NCBI GenBank assembly: GCA_002724245.1 | Contig: PBOG01000070.1 | Coordinates: 7,913 to 67,839, forward strand | Reading direction: 5' to 3' | Length of the DNA: 59,927 bases | Origin: Planctomycetaceae bacterium | Lineage (GTDB): Bacteria > Planctomycetota > Planctomycetia > Pirellulales > Pirellulaceae | In this document: positions 32,604 through 42,285 of the stretch, piece after piece | How positions within the stretch are numbered: position 1 is the first letter of the stretch | Layout: each line of letters begins with the position of its first letter | Program-made: the position numbers and the translations under genes | Notes under the pieces: model-generated | What the model saw: only the letters and a program-made list of their open reading frames with translations | What the model was told of the DNA's origin: nothing | The model's database searches: none

Positions 32604-34112
32604 TCAAGAAGTTGCCGACGAGGTGTCGTCTGCGGGGTCGGTTTCCTGCGTTTGTGTTTCTTCGTCTTGTTTGTCTTGATATTTCTTGAGCGGATCGTCT
32701 TCTTCTTCGCTGGCAAAACTTGCCGGGTTGAGGACCACCTGGTCTCCCTCTTTGAGGCCCGCGGTCACGATGGCGAAAGAATCGTTATTGTCACCGATTT
32801 TGATGGGACGGCGTTGCATACCGCTGGCGGCCTTGATCCAGACGTAACTTCCCGCGTCGGTTTCGACAACGGCTGCCACGGGTACGGTCAACACGTTTTC
32901 ATGGCGTGCAATGACAATTTCGACTTCGGCACTCATTCCGGGTTTCAACCCCACGGCAGGCGGCAATTCAATAATGGTGTCGTACTTCACGACGTTTCCT
33001 GTCCACCAACCCGCGGGCCGTGTAATAGAAGCTACGGAGCTGACCTTGGAGTCAAGCACGCGGCCTGGAAGGGTGACCCGCGCCTCCAGGCCGGGCGTCA
33101 GGCGATCGATCATGCTCTCATGGACCCCCACTTTGATTTGCATTTTGCTCAGGTCGGGCATGATCAGAAGAACCTGTTCGCGGGCGACAATCGCGCCCTC
33201 CGTGATGTCGGGAGTGTCTTTCCAGGCGGCCGCGGTGGGATAAATCACCAGGCCATCTTTTTCGGCGCGGACGACACATTGTTCCAGTTCCCTCAGGGCG
33301 CGATCACGGCGCGACTCCGTCATCTTGAGGCCGGCCTGGTCCGCCTTGAGTTTTCCCTGGCGGTAAGTGAGGTTTCCTCTCATTCCCTCCAGATCCATTT
33401 GCTTGGTGTAGCGTTCCAGGACGTCGAGTTCGGTTTTTGCAACCTGCAGTTGCAGTTTGGCTTGCGTGACCGTCAGTTCATTCCCCTGGAGTTCCAACTC
33501 GGTAATGTACCCCTTGTTGAACAGTCCGCGGGATTTTGCCAGCATCGTTTCCGCCGAACGTAAATTCGACTCGGCAATCGTGACACCTGTCTGTGAACGC
33601 TTCAGCCGGCCGCGATAGCGGCCGTCAAGGTAAGCGTCGAGGTTGATTTGCGCACCGGCCAGATCGGCTTCTGTTTCCTTGAGGGTCGCCGTGGCCTCGA
33701 AGACTTTCGTCTTTTGTTCACTGACCGTTTCTTCGATCACCTTTGTGTCCAGGCGGACGAGTTCGTCTCCGGCCTTGACGACCGAACCACTAGGAATGAC
33801 CCAGGTGACGGTATTCGAACCACGTACCTTATTCTTGATCTCGAGGTTGTCAGAGCTCTCCAGGGTACCCTGTTCCATAATGGTCACCGTCAGGTCCGAC
33901 CGCGCCACCGTATACATCAATTGTGGGCCCGACTCGGGGGCCGCGAACATGTTCGGGATCACGGTGCCCAGCGCCGCCACGATGCCCAGTGCACCACCAA
34001 TCAGCAGCAGGCGTTTGACCCAGGATCCGCTATTGACCCGACCTGACGGCGATGTGCCAGGATGATTTAACGGCCCGCTCGTGAGGGGATCAGGAGAGAC
34101 GTCCATCGCCAT
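32604..34112 (-). CDS. HlyD-family periplasmic adaptor, first copy
   Basis: The 502-residue protein has a cytoplasmic N-terminus of about 30 residues and a membrane anchor (VKRLLLIGGALGIVAALGTVI). The lipoyl halves flank a coiled-coil hairpin (about residues 130-260), followed by barrel domains with GLVIYPTAAAW, VHESMIDRLTPGLEARV and PAVGLKPGMSAEVEI. The C-terminus is acidic (SEEEDDP). GGAGG stands 7 bases before the ATG at 34112, which makes that start firm. It bridges the permease (29523-30839) and the outer-membrane factor (34377-36902). Confidence 0.93.
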   Translation of the reverse strand: MAMDVSPDPLTSGPLNHPGTSPSGRVNSGSWVKRLLLIGGALGIVAALGTVIPNMFAAPESGPQLMYTVARSDLTVTIMEQGTLESSDNLEIKNKVRGSNTVTWVIPSGSVVKAGDELVRLDTKVIEETVSEQKTKVFEATATLKETEADLAGAQINLDAYLDGRYRGRLKRSQTGVTIAESNLRSAETMLAKSRGLFNKGYITELELQGNELTVTQAKLQLQVAKTELDVLERYTKQMDLEGMRGNLTYRQGKLKADQAGLKMTESRRDRALRELEQCVVRAEKDGLVIYPTAAAWKDTPDITEGAIVAREQVLLIMPDLSKMQIKVGVHESMIDRLTPGLEARVTLPGRVLDSKVSSVASITRPAGWWTGNVVKYDTIIELPPAVGLKPGMSAEVEIVIARHENVLTVPVAAVVETDAGSYVWIKAASGMQRRPIKIGDNNDSFAIVTAGLKEGDQVVLNPASFASEEEDDPLKKYQDKQDEETQTQETDPADDTSSATS

Positions 34113-34376
34113 GCGGGGCCTCCGTAACAATTGAGGATTACAAGACGTGCAGCTCGGGTGGCTTTCGGCTGGCTGCGGGTGGGTACGTTGGGGTGCTCGT
34201 GCACATGCTACCCCAGCGACAGCATTATAACTGATGTCCTGAGGTTCTGTTAGGTGAAATGGCGTGCTGTTGCTCGCGGGACGCGTCAGTTCGGCGCCGC
34301 CGCTTCTTTGGAGCACGCCCTTTTTTGGACGCCCTGCGCTGCCAGAATCGAATGGGGTCAGCGTTTCCCGCCTGAA

Positions 34377-36902
34377 TCATCCACCAGGCGGGGCGTCAGG
34401 TGGCGCGGCGACGGGCGGCGGTGGGATCGACGGCGGCACAGCAGGTAGATTGTTCGGCGGTTCCGTCCCGGCTTCCGTGTTTCCGGGAAGCGGCGTCTTG
34501 ACCCACTGGCCATTGGCCTCCAGTCGCATGGTGCCTAATTCTCGGTCCAAACGCATGCGGTCTGCGTAATAGTTAAGCCAGCCGGCAAGGAACTGGTTTT
34601 GGGTCCGCAGCAGAGATTCAAGTGCACCTACCATATTTCGAGTCGTCACGGGGCCGAAGGGGATCGTACGCTGTCCTGGGCGGGGCGGGGCTACCGGTGC
34701 GTAGAGGCGGGCCTGCGCCTGGTCGACTTGGCGCAGGGCGATGGCCACCGCGCGGCGTTGAATGGCCAGGTCACGGCGCAGGCGATTGATGTTCCGCAGG
34801 AGTGCCCGCAGATCGATGTGCAGGGCGTCGCGTGACTGGATGAAATCGCGGCGATTACGTTGGTAGGTGATCAGAGACTCGCGGTAGGCATTGCGTTCCA
34901 GGAGGCGAGTCAGCGGTGCATCAAATTCGAGTCCCATGCGCAAACTGGCTGTTGGAGCACGGAAACTGACCGGGTTGTTGCGGGCTGAACGGAGATCTCC
35001 GCCGGCAGTGACGTTCAGCACGGATTCCAAGGAGTTGGCGTTGATCTCAATGCGACGCCAGCTATCGACCAGGGCCGCTCGGCCATTCATGAAATCCAAT
35101 CGATTGGAGAGTGCGACTTGGAACGCTGTTTCCGGATCGAGGGCAATCGGTTCGACAGTCACGGCCTCCAGGCGGGCACGTCCCTGGGCCAGTACTGCGC
35201 GCTGGACCAGGCGCAGGGCTTTGCTTAACCAGATCACCAGAGCACGACGCGTGGCGGCCGGCATTTCAGGTGCAAATGCATCACGTAACGCCTGTAGTTC
35301 TGTGATGGTGGCCGTGGATTCCTTCTTGAGATCCTCCAGTGTGACGTCTAGTTGTTGACGGTCGTTCTTGAACTCTTCAATGTCACGTGGCGTCATTGAC
35401 GTTTCGCGTTGCGGCACCACCTGTTTCATTCTCCCCAGGTCAAATTCAACCGCATCAATTTGCGTCTGGAGAGGACCAGCAAGTGCCAAGGCTCCGTCCA
35501 GAATCAGTTGGACGGCAGGTGCCTCTGGTTCCCCGGGAAGGGCACCGAGTCGATCTCGCAGTTCATTGATCGAGTCCTGCAGTGCAGTGCTTTCTATCGA
35601 TACCAGTTGGAACTGTTGGATCAATGTGTCGTCAAGCTCGACCGTCAGATTGGGTGGCAGTCCAAGTGTCCAGGTGATGTAGCGATCAACTTGAGCTTCA
35701 AAGAACGCACGTTGAGTAACCAGCGCTGAGCGTTGTCGTTCGACCTCCTGACGCAGTTGATCAACCTGGAACAAGTCGATGATGCCGACCTCGCGGAGCG
35801 CCTCCAGTTGCAAGAGCGATCTCTCCTGAATGCTCAGGATGTATTCCGAGTTGCGGATCCCTTGCAAGTTTTGCAGCAGACCGGTGTAACCGCCCAGGCC
35901 ACCCTGGCCAGAGAAAACGGACACGAACGTTCCTTGACCACCTCGCTGCGGACCGCCAACACCGAGTTCACCAATTGCGACTTGCGTATAGAATCCCTGC
36001 CGAAACTGGCCATACGATCGCATGTTGGCCAACAGAGACCGTTCGTCACGGGTCAGGTTTTCAAGGGCAATCTCCCGACCCGCTCCACGCAGCAGCGGCT
36101 GGAGTAGTGTGAAGTTAGCCAGGGAAGAGGTCAGACTCGTATCCCCCCCCGAAAACTCGAAGACAAAGGAATTGGCAAACCCCGTCACCAGTTGGCCTGC
36201 GCTGGCAAACGTTTTGCGCATCTGGATCAGCGGGTTACCGCCCAGGGTCAGCCTGTTGGTGTCGAGCGTTTCCGCGGGAGACGTTACCACAAATTGACCG
36301 GCTGCCGAATCATACGCCAGACTCGCCGGTGCTAGCGAACCGTTGTGGGCAAAGCCCGCGTCGTACCCGCCGAAGAACTGGGTGTCCAGTCGGAATCGTT
36401 CGCCTGTGACGTCGAGTGCCGAAAGGTAGAGCGTCTCTAGTTGCGTTTGATGCGACGGTGAGTGCATGTACGCCAGTTTGAGAGCCGAATTGACATTTAG
36501 TTTGATCGCACCGTCTGGGCTCATCTCAACGTAGTCCGCCAACGCGTTCAACCATTCAGGATTCTCCAGGTACTTCCGCTGGCCGTTATCGAGCCAGTGG
36601 TCCCAGCCGCGTTTCCCATCGACCATTTGCATGTACTGGTTGGAGGCCGGATCGTCGATCGGCATTGGCGGCTTGTCTGGGTCGTTGGGGTCGAAATAGC
36701 GGCTGCGCGGATCCTGTTCAATCGTGTACGTTTCAGCCGCCCAAGGTTGTCCGCCTTCTCTTTCCGAGATCATGCTGTACGCGTCGCGATCCGCGTCGAT
36801 GCGATATTGGGTGCGTGAGCAGCCGGCCAGCACTAGTACAACTGACAGCAGTGCTGTCAGTTGGCGTCCGCAGATAATTGCGTGCACGGGAGTGATCTTC
36901 AT
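34377..36902 (-). CDS. TolC-like outer-membrane efflux lipoprotein
   Basis: The 841-residue protein has a lipoprotein signal with a lipobox ending LVLAGC (C28). The rest is mainly helical and carries repeated features of outer-membrane factors: NVNSALKLAYMHSPSHQTQLETLYLSAL, MRKTFASAGQLVTGF, LLQPLLRGAGREIALENLTRDERSLL, and a second half with AFQVALSNRLDFMNGRAALVDSWRRIEI. It is almost twice the length of E. coli TolC, with an insertion in the middle (about residues 420-560) rich in charged coiled-coil residues. The tail is very Pro-rich. It starts a probable four-gene operon: outer-membrane factor, adaptor, adaptor, permease. Confidence 0.88.
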   Translation of the reverse strand: MKITPVHAIICGRQLTALLSVVLVLAGCSRTQYRIDADRDAYSMISEREGGQPWAAETYTIEQDPRSRYFDPNDPDKPPMPIDDPASNQYMQMVDGKRGWDHWLDNGQRKYLENPEWLNALADYVEMSPDGAIKLNVNSALKLAYMHSPSHQTQLETLYLSALDVTGERFRLDTQFFGGYDAGFAHNGSLAPASLAYDSAAGQFVVTSPAETLDTNRLTLGGNPLIQMRKTFASAGQLVTGFANSFVFEFSGGDTSLTSSLANFTLLQPLLRGAGREIALENLTRDERSLLANMRSYGQFRQGFYTQVAIGELGVGGPQRGGQGTFVSVFSGQGGLGGYTGLLQNLQGIRNSEYILSIQERSLLQLEALREVGIIDLFQVDQLRQEVERQRSALVTQRAFFEAQVDRYITWTLGLPPNLTVELDDTLIQQFQLVSIESTALQDSINELRDRLGALPGEPEAPAVQLILDGALALAGPLQTQIDAVEFDLGRMKQVVPQRETSMTPRDIEEFKNDRQQLDVTLEDLKKESTATITELQALRDAFAPEMPAATRRALVIWLSKALRLVQRAVLAQGRARLEAVTVEPIALDPETAFQVALSNRLDFMNGRAALVDSWRRIEINANSLESVLNVTAGGDLRSARNNPVSFRAPTASLRMGLEFDAPLTRLLERNAYRESLITYQRNRRDFIQSRDALHIDLRALLRNINRLRRDLAIQRRAVAIALRQVDQAQARLYAPVAPPRPGQRTIPFGPVTTRNMVGALESLLRTQNQFLAGWLNYYADRMRLDRELGTMRLEANGQWVKTPLPGNTEAGTEPPNNLPAVPPSIPPPPVAAPPDAPPGG

Positions 36903-37258
36903 CTGACGTTAAAACCCGTATGGGAAAAGACGTAGCGACAGGTGCCGAGGTCATTCCTGGTGTATCGGTGTGAAGCGGGGCTGTCTTTAGGGGTTTTGCG
37001 GGTTGTCGGGCCTGCCCGGCGTTTTCGAGGCCTCTATAGGACCGTGGAATCGTGACGACCGTGGACATGATTCCGCAGAAAGCCATGACTTCTGATGGGA
37101 CGCAGGATGGAGTACGTCGCTTCGGTCTCCTGGGGGTGGTTAAGCCAGGAAAGAAGAGCTTGCGTGAGAGGGACGCCAGGGCAGCAGCCTGGTCAACGCC
37201 GCGCACCGTCGGTCGCCCTCTCGAGGGTGCCGTCGATCGAGAACCAGAAATGGCGGTC
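36903..37258. other. Intergenic region upstream of the efflux operon
   Basis: The 356 bases between the cupredoxin/cytochrome gene and the outer-membrane factor gene should hold the efflux promoter. I see no conserved motif, no convincing hairpin and no believable ORF. Frames here give Arg/Ser-rich sequence without family resemblance. Confidence 0.55.
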
Positions 37259-39178
37259 TCAGGGCGCTTTCGGTGGAAGTGATTCCAGGTAAGAGAGGAG
37301 CTCGAGGATCTCCTGCCGCGTGAAACGGTCGAGTAATGCCTTGGGCATCATGGATCTGGACGTTTTGACCATTTCGTCGATATCTTTCCGCGCAATCACA
37401 GTGGGGTTGGGAGCTTCTGGATTAACGAGCAGCGAAACGGTCTGTTTGTCGCTGCTGGTAAGGATGCCCGTTACCACCTTGCCCTCTGCTGTAACGATGA
37501 CGTGCATGGCGTATTTGGGATCAACGCGGTGGGAAGGTTCGAGGATCTCGCGCAGTATGCCTCGTCGGTCACCCTTCCAACGCTCGAACACTCCCGCCAG
37601 GTCAGGCCCCACTGCCCCGCCCTGTCCGTTCACTTTGTGGCACTGAATACAGGTGGCCTCCTGAAGCAGACGCTGGCCAATTCGAGGGGTCGTGACAGGC
37701 GTCGGACCCGCCAGATCTTTCTCGAAGTCCGACATGGTCCAGGATTGGACAAAGGGACGATTGTTTCCTACAGGATCTTGAGGCTTCTGTGGATTGGCCA
37801 GCCAGTTGTCAAGATCCTCAACGACGACCATCACGCCATACATTCGCATCCAGTGGCGCGGAAACGTGCAGACAAACGGATATTCTCCCGGTTGGTCGGG
37901 CGCGGTGAACGTGAGGCGTTGGCGTTGCTGTGATGCCACCATTCCTGTAGCGAATAGAACCTTGGGTGACTGTGGTACGTACGGCTTGCCTTGAAAACCC
38001 GGAGCAGGGCCTTGGAGCAGGCCGAGCTGTGCGACTTCTTTCAACGCGCCGTTGGCGGTAATCACCAGGTTATGTGGCATCAGATCCTGATTGTCGAGAA
38101 CGATTTGCACAGGGCGACCGGCCTCGACGGCAAAATAGCTGACGTCGTATCGCATTTCCTCTTCAACGGTCTGAATAAGGACGACACGCACTGATATTTC
38201 TCGCAGGCGTTGCCGCATTGACCTGGCAGCAGAGGGTTCAAGTCGGGTCAAGAGGCGATCTGCAAACTGCATTGCCGCCAGAAAGCCATCGGTGGTACGG
38301 TCTTTGGCAGGTGTGGAGTCCGCTTGTTTCAGGAGCGAATTCAGCAGGTCCTGTGCGAGCCTGGCCGGACAGTGCGCAACGGGCGCTTGCAAGAGAGTGC
38401 GGATCGCGTCGCTGCGGAACAGCGGGTCATCAATGAAGGGTGCAAGCAGGCGAAAGGTCTCGGTAGCAAGCGGTGGCACCGATGACAGGGTCGCAATGGC
38501 AGCGCGTCGCACTGCGGCAGGGTGCATTGGGTCCAGCAGGCGGGTGACCGCTGGCCGTTGGCTTTGACGCTGTGCCTCCTGGCGAAGCAGCGAGATCCCT
38601 GCCAGCCAATCGATGGTCGCGGTCGGATTGGCAGTTGCTAGCTGGTCCGCCGCAGCCTGGCGGCCTGCGGAGATAAGTGCCGCATAACCGACCGCACGTA
38701 AACGGGGATTGGTTGCCTGGGTGGCGGCTCGCAGTGCCTGTTCTTTGCCGGCGAGCTCTGCGGAGGGGCGATCCAATAACAAAAATGCAATTTGCCGTGA
38801 TGTGCGTTGTTGTTGCCGGTCATCCTTTTTGTCGAGGCGATTAAGGGCGGCCAGCAGTTCAGTCGCTGGGTCGGATTTCCGCAATTGGGTCAGGCATTGT
38901 AACGCCTCCTGTCGGTATTGGCGTGACATTCCACCGCGTGTCAGGATGGCCATGTAGACCGGCGCGTACTTGGGGTGAGTGGTTTGACGTTCGACCAACA
39001 GCAACCGTTCGTTGCTGAGGCGATCGAGTTGATACCAGACAATTCGCGGGCTTTTGTCAAGAAAGACCCGTGGAGCTGCGGCAGCCCGTTGACCGTGCTG
39101 GTGTGGTTGCCCAGACACTGTGCTCGGGCCGAACCAAAGGAAAATCAGGAGTAGCAAGAGACTGTGGAATCGGCGCAT
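37259..39178 (-). CDS. HEAT-repeat, cupredoxin and cytochrome c protein
   Basis: The 639-residue secreted protein has a signal peptide (MRRFHSLLLLLIFLWFGPS), HEAT-like helical repeats (about 60-300), a cupredoxin domain and a C-terminal haem module. The copper ligands are in azurin spacing: H369 (MPHNLVI), C437, H442 and M446 (VCTFPRHWMRMYG). The haem motif is CIQCHKV (C510-C513-H514), in a domain with AVGPDLAGV, ILEPS and a terminal LLSYLESLPP, as in PVC-type haem-binding proteins. An ATG at 39229 is an alternative start. It lies directly after the SGNH/dehydrogenase gene and probably accepts electrons from it. Confidence 0.9.
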   Translation of the reverse strand: MRRFHSLLLLLIFLWFGPSTVSGQPHQHGQRAAAAPRVFLDKSPRIVWYQLDRLSNERLLLVERQTTHPKYAPVYMAILTRGGMSRQYRQEALQCLTQLRKSDPATELLAALNRLDKKDDRQQQRTSRQIAFLLLDRPSAELAGKEQALRAATQATNPRLRAVGYAALISAGRQAAADQLATANPTATIDWLAGISLLRQEAQRQSQRPAVTRLLDPMHPAAVRRAAIATLSSVPPLATETFRLLAPFIDDPLFRSDAIRTLLQAPVAHCPARLAQDLLNSLLKQADSTPAKDRTTDGFLAAMQFADRLLTRLEPSAARSMRQRLREISVRVVLIQTVEEEMRYDVSYFAVEAGRPVQIVLDNQDLMPHNLVITANGALKEVAQLGLLQGPAPGFQGKPYVPQSPKVLFATGMVASQQRQRLTFTAPDQPGEYPFVCTFPRHWMRMYGVMVVVEDLDNWLANPQKPQDPVGNNRPFVQSWTMSDFEKDLAGPTPVTTPRIGQRLLQEATCIQCHKVNGQGGAVGPDLAGVFERWKGDRRGILREILEPSHRVDPKYAMHVIVTAEGKVVTGILTSSDKQTVSLLVNPEAPNPTVIARKDIDEMVKTSRSMMPKALLDRFTRQEILELLSYLESLPPKAP

Positions 39179-39237
39179 CGTTAGGAGGTGTTGGCAGTCG
39201 TGGTTGGCGAAAATGGTTTTCGGTGACATGGTGTGCG

Positions 39238-41934
39238 TTACTGCTCCCAGTGTCGCATCGCCTCGTCGAGTGTGAATTGCAGGTAGTCGTCCATATCGTA
39301 GTTCAATACCTCGAGGGCCAGTTCCACGACTGCATCACCTTGCAGAAACGTCAACGCACGGATCGCTTCCAGTCTGACCCGTGGATGTGAATCGTTGATC
39401 CGTGGCTGTAGCCATTTTAGTGGCTGATCGATCTGGTCAAGCCAGAAGGAGAGGACGCGTGTGGCTGCAGCGCGGGCGCGGTGGTCTTTCGTTTCCAGCA
39501 GGGTTCTCAGCAATTGAGGCCGAATCACGTTGTGTGTCTGGTACATCCACAGCGCCTCGAGGAGGTGGTGTTCGTGTTCGGGGTCGGTGGCCGGCAGGGC
39601 ATCCTTCCAGGTGTCGAGCGCGGGGACGACCTGGTCAGTCGGCAGTTGGGCGAGTTCCCTCCGGGCGCGATAGCGTGTGCGGTCGTCGGTGGCTTTTAAC
39701 AGGTCAAGGATCACCGGGACAGGTTGCCCCACAATCGCCGGGGGGCGCAACAATGGGCGAGTTTTATGCTTGATGCGCCAGATGCGGCCATGGCTATGGT
39801 CGCGATTCGGCTCACGCAGATTGTGCTGTAGATGACCGATCAAGGCGTTGTGCCAATCCACGATATAGAGCGATCCGTCGGCGGCGAATTGGAGATCGAT
39901 TGGTCTGAAGTTGCCGTCGGCACACGACACCAGTGGTTCAATTTCTTTGCCCAGAAAACCAGAGCCATTTTCCTGCACGGTGTGTTGCAAGATGGACCGT
40001 TCTCCAATGCAGTTGCAAAGCAGGAAGTTGCCTTGCGACTCTGGCGGAAAGTGTTGGCTGGAAACAATCAAACAACCTGCGGATGGGCGGGTCCGTTTTC
40101 GGTAAAACGTGGGGAACTGGAACTGCGGGTCGCCCCCCGTTTGTTTAGCGATCCGTCGATGTTGCGAGCCGCCGGGGTGTTTGAGCGGAAAGTCAATTTT
40201 GCCCGTCAGTGGTGCGGCCCAGTAGCTATAGCCGGGGGAGGCGTCGGCGATGAAATTCTGACCCCAGCGGTCAAAGACGTGGCCCCACGGATTGGCAAAC
40301 GCCAGGGAAACATGCACGCCGAACTTCTCGGTGCGTGGGTCGTAGCGCCAAACTCCCGCCTCGTGGAGCCGTGTCAGGCCGTAGGGGCTTTCAACCTGGG
40401 AGAATTTGAACGTGCCTTCCTGGAAATAGAGGCCGCCGCCAGGACCCCACTCAAACGCGGCGATGCCGTGGTGGGAGTCGGCGGTGTCGAACCCAATCAG
40501 TTTCCTGGTTCGTGTATCGGCGACGTCATTTCCGTCGCGGTCTTCCAGGAACAGTATGTCGGGTTGCTGGGCCACGTAAACGCCGCCATTGCCGAGTTCG
40601 AATCCGGTCGGCTGGTGGAGGCCCCGGGCAAACACAATACATTTGTCTGCCTTGCCGTCATGATTGGGGTCCTCAAAGATCAGCAGCTTGTCATCCATGG
40701 GTGATTTCGGCTGCCAGTGGGGATAGGACGGCATCGTCGAGACCCAGAGTCGCCCACGATTGTCAAAGTTCAGCGCTACCGGGTTGGCAAGTTCGGGGAA
40801 CTGTTCCTCGGATGCCACGAGCTGAATTTCATACCCCGGCGCGAGGGTGAAACGTTTCTGCTGTTCGGCCGCCGGCAGATAATCGAGCGAGCCGAGCTTT
40901 CCCGTCTTGCGATTGGGATCGTCCACGCCACCCACGTTGGTCTTGGGGGTGATGAACGGAGGCGTGTTGGTATCGTCTACCGTAGGGGCAACTTGTTTGC
41001 CTGCCGCCAGTGCCCAGATTCGCTGATCTCGATTGGCCGTCATTTGATCCAGTATGGCGCGTTCTCGTTCCATCACATCGGTATTGTTATAGGTGCCGTC
41101 CGAGCCAGCTGCCCCGCGGCTGCCATAAATGGAATAGCCGTTGACGGCACGATAGCGATGCCACCAGTGGAAGTTTTTGTCGGACACGGCGGCTCTCAAG
41201 GATTTGTCATGCGGCGTGTTGCTAGCGCCGAACAGTTGATCCATGAATAATGGGGCAAGTGCCTGGTAGCCACTCGAATTGAGATGCGCGCCGTTGAGGG
41301 TGAGTCGTTTGGGGTTGGTGCGAAACAGGTCGGTCGTCGCACCGAAAAGGTTGACCATGCCAACCCCCGCCGCGCGCGCTACGCGGGTCATGGCCTCGGT
41401 GTACAGCTTCAGCCGTGCATTGTGTTCTTTTCCGTCTGGCAAGTTGCGGTCGCCAGTGTTTTCAAACGCGATTGGGGAAACTAGCGCGATTCGTGGTGGA
41501 CCTTGACCGCTGTAGTCTTGCTGCTTGGTCTCCTCGATAAGACTTGTGAGGTCGGCCTGGAACGACGGCAGGCCGTCGGCACCTGCGAAGGCTTCATTGA
41601 AACCAAAGAAAAAGAGGATCACAGTGGCGCCGCTGTGTTTGAGGTGTTCATGGGGGCTGCCGAAATTTTCCGAGCGTATTCGCGTCTTCGGTTCGTCGCC
41701 CGGAAAGCAGAGGTTGCGAACCACTAGCTGGTGTTCAGGAAATCGACGATGGAGAAGGGTTTCCCACCAATTTTGATGTTGCATCCGTTCGCCCAACGCA
41801 TTGCCAACCAGGCAGATATGGTCGCCAGGAGAGAGGGTCAATTCTGCAGCGTCGAGGGAGGGGGAGGCGGCTGAAGCAAACGTCAAAGAGGAGATGCATA
41901 ACAGCAACAGGGAGCGAAGGGGTGGAGTCTTCAT
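39238..41934 (-). CDS. SGNH-like plus PVC-type dehydrogenase beta-propeller protein
   Basis: This 898-residue exported protein combines three parts. Residues about 30-235 are an SGNH/GDSL-like domain (CLVGNALGER, RNLCFPGDEP, FFFGFNEAF, HLNSSGYQAL), but the block-I Ser is replaced by Asn (N45), so esterase activity is doubtful. Residues about 345-735 are a glucose/sorbosone-dehydrogenase-like propeller (PVALNFDNRGRLWVSTMPSYP, DGNDVADTRTR, GSLYIVDWHN). The C-terminus holds HEAT repeats. No CxxCH occurs. The haem and copper modules usually fused to this family are instead in the next gene, which begins 59 bases downstream. Likely role: periplasmic oxidation of sugars or alcohols. Confidence 0.88.
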   Translation of the reverse strand: MKTPPLRSLLLLCISSLTFASAASPSLDAAELTLSPGDHICLVGNALGERMQHQNWWETLLHRRFPEHQLVVRNLCFPGDEPKTRIRSENFGSPHEHLKHSGATVILFFFGFNEAFAGADGLPSFQADLTSLIEETKQQDYSGQGPPRIALVSPIAFENTGDRNLPDGKEHNARLKLYTEAMTRVARAAGVGMVNLFGATTDLFRTNPKRLTLNGAHLNSSGYQALAPLFMDQLFGASNTPHDKSLRAAVSDKNFHWWHRYRAVNGYSIYGSRGAAGSDGTYNNTDVMERERAILDQMTANRDQRIWALAAGKQVAPTVDDTNTPPFITPKTNVGGVDDPNRKTGKLGSLDYLPAAEQQKRFTLAPGYEIQLVASEEQFPELANPVALNFDNRGRLWVSTMPSYPHWQPKSPMDDKLLIFEDPNHDGKADKCIVFARGLHQPTGFELGNGGVYVAQQPDILFLEDRDGNDVADTRTRKLIGFDTADSHHGIAAFEWGPGGGLYFQEGTFKFSQVESPYGLTRLHEAGVWRYDPRTEKFGVHVSLAFANPWGHVFDRWGQNFIADASPGYSYWAAPLTGKIDFPLKHPGGSQHRRIAKQTGGDPQFQFPTFYRKRTRPSAGCLIVSSQHFPPESQGNFLLCNCIGERSILQHTVQENGSGFLGKEIEPLVSCADGNFRPIDLQFAADGSLYIVDWHNALIGHLQHNLREPNRDHSHGRIWRIKHKTRPLLRPPAIVGQPVPVILDLLKATDDRTRYRARRELAQLPTDQVVPALDTWKDALPATDPEHEHHLLEALWMYQTHNVIRPQLLRTLLETKDHRARAAATRVLSFWLDQIDQPLKWLQPRINDSHPRVRLEAIRALTFLQGDAVVELALEVLNYDMDDYLQFTLDEAMRHWEQ

Positions 41935-42285
41935 CAGGGCGTTTCTTTTGGACGAAGTCGGGGGGGCGGCAGGACGGTCGATTGATCTGGCGTGCGAGCA
42001 ATGCCTCGCGGCGGGTAGATCTCAGCGGCTGTGGTAAGACACTTTGGCTGGCAATCACCACAGCGTCGTCAGCATAGCGTATTTTGGACGAAGGTTCTCG
42101 CTTGTCCTACCTGTTGGTCGGATCGGAATGCTGTGATGGGTGGACCGCCGCGGGAGTCCGGGGTGGCCGGTGTCAACGGGATCGGTCCCGTTAGGCGGTT
42201 AAGCTACCCCGGTGCCGCGAAGTGGCTATACTCCAGCAAACTTTTTTTGCCGCAAAGTGAACTGGCTGGAGGAGGTGGAGTAGAG
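41935..42285. other. Divergent intergenic region
   Basis: These 351 bases separate the dehydrogenase gene (minus) from the phosphatase-like gene (plus). A TATACT hexamer at 42227-42232 resembles a -10 box about 54 bases before the plus-strand ATG, without a good -35 at normal spacing. The plus frame continues through the region but looks non-coding (many Arg, Ser and Trp residues, no export signal). Confidence 0.5.

Noticed and set aside
32519-32716. Extension of the second HlyD gene
   Set aside because: It runs into the 3' end of the first HlyD gene and encodes only a basic, low-complexity stretch before the membrane anchor.
36733-37206. 157-codon minus-strand ORF upstream of the outer-membrane factor
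   Set aside because: It overlaps the outer-membrane factor start in another frame and shows no family features.
42031-42285. Extension of the phosphatase-like gene
   Set aside because: The added 85 residues have no signal peptide and resemble non-coding sequence, and the ATG at 42286 is preceded by a strong ribosome-binding site.
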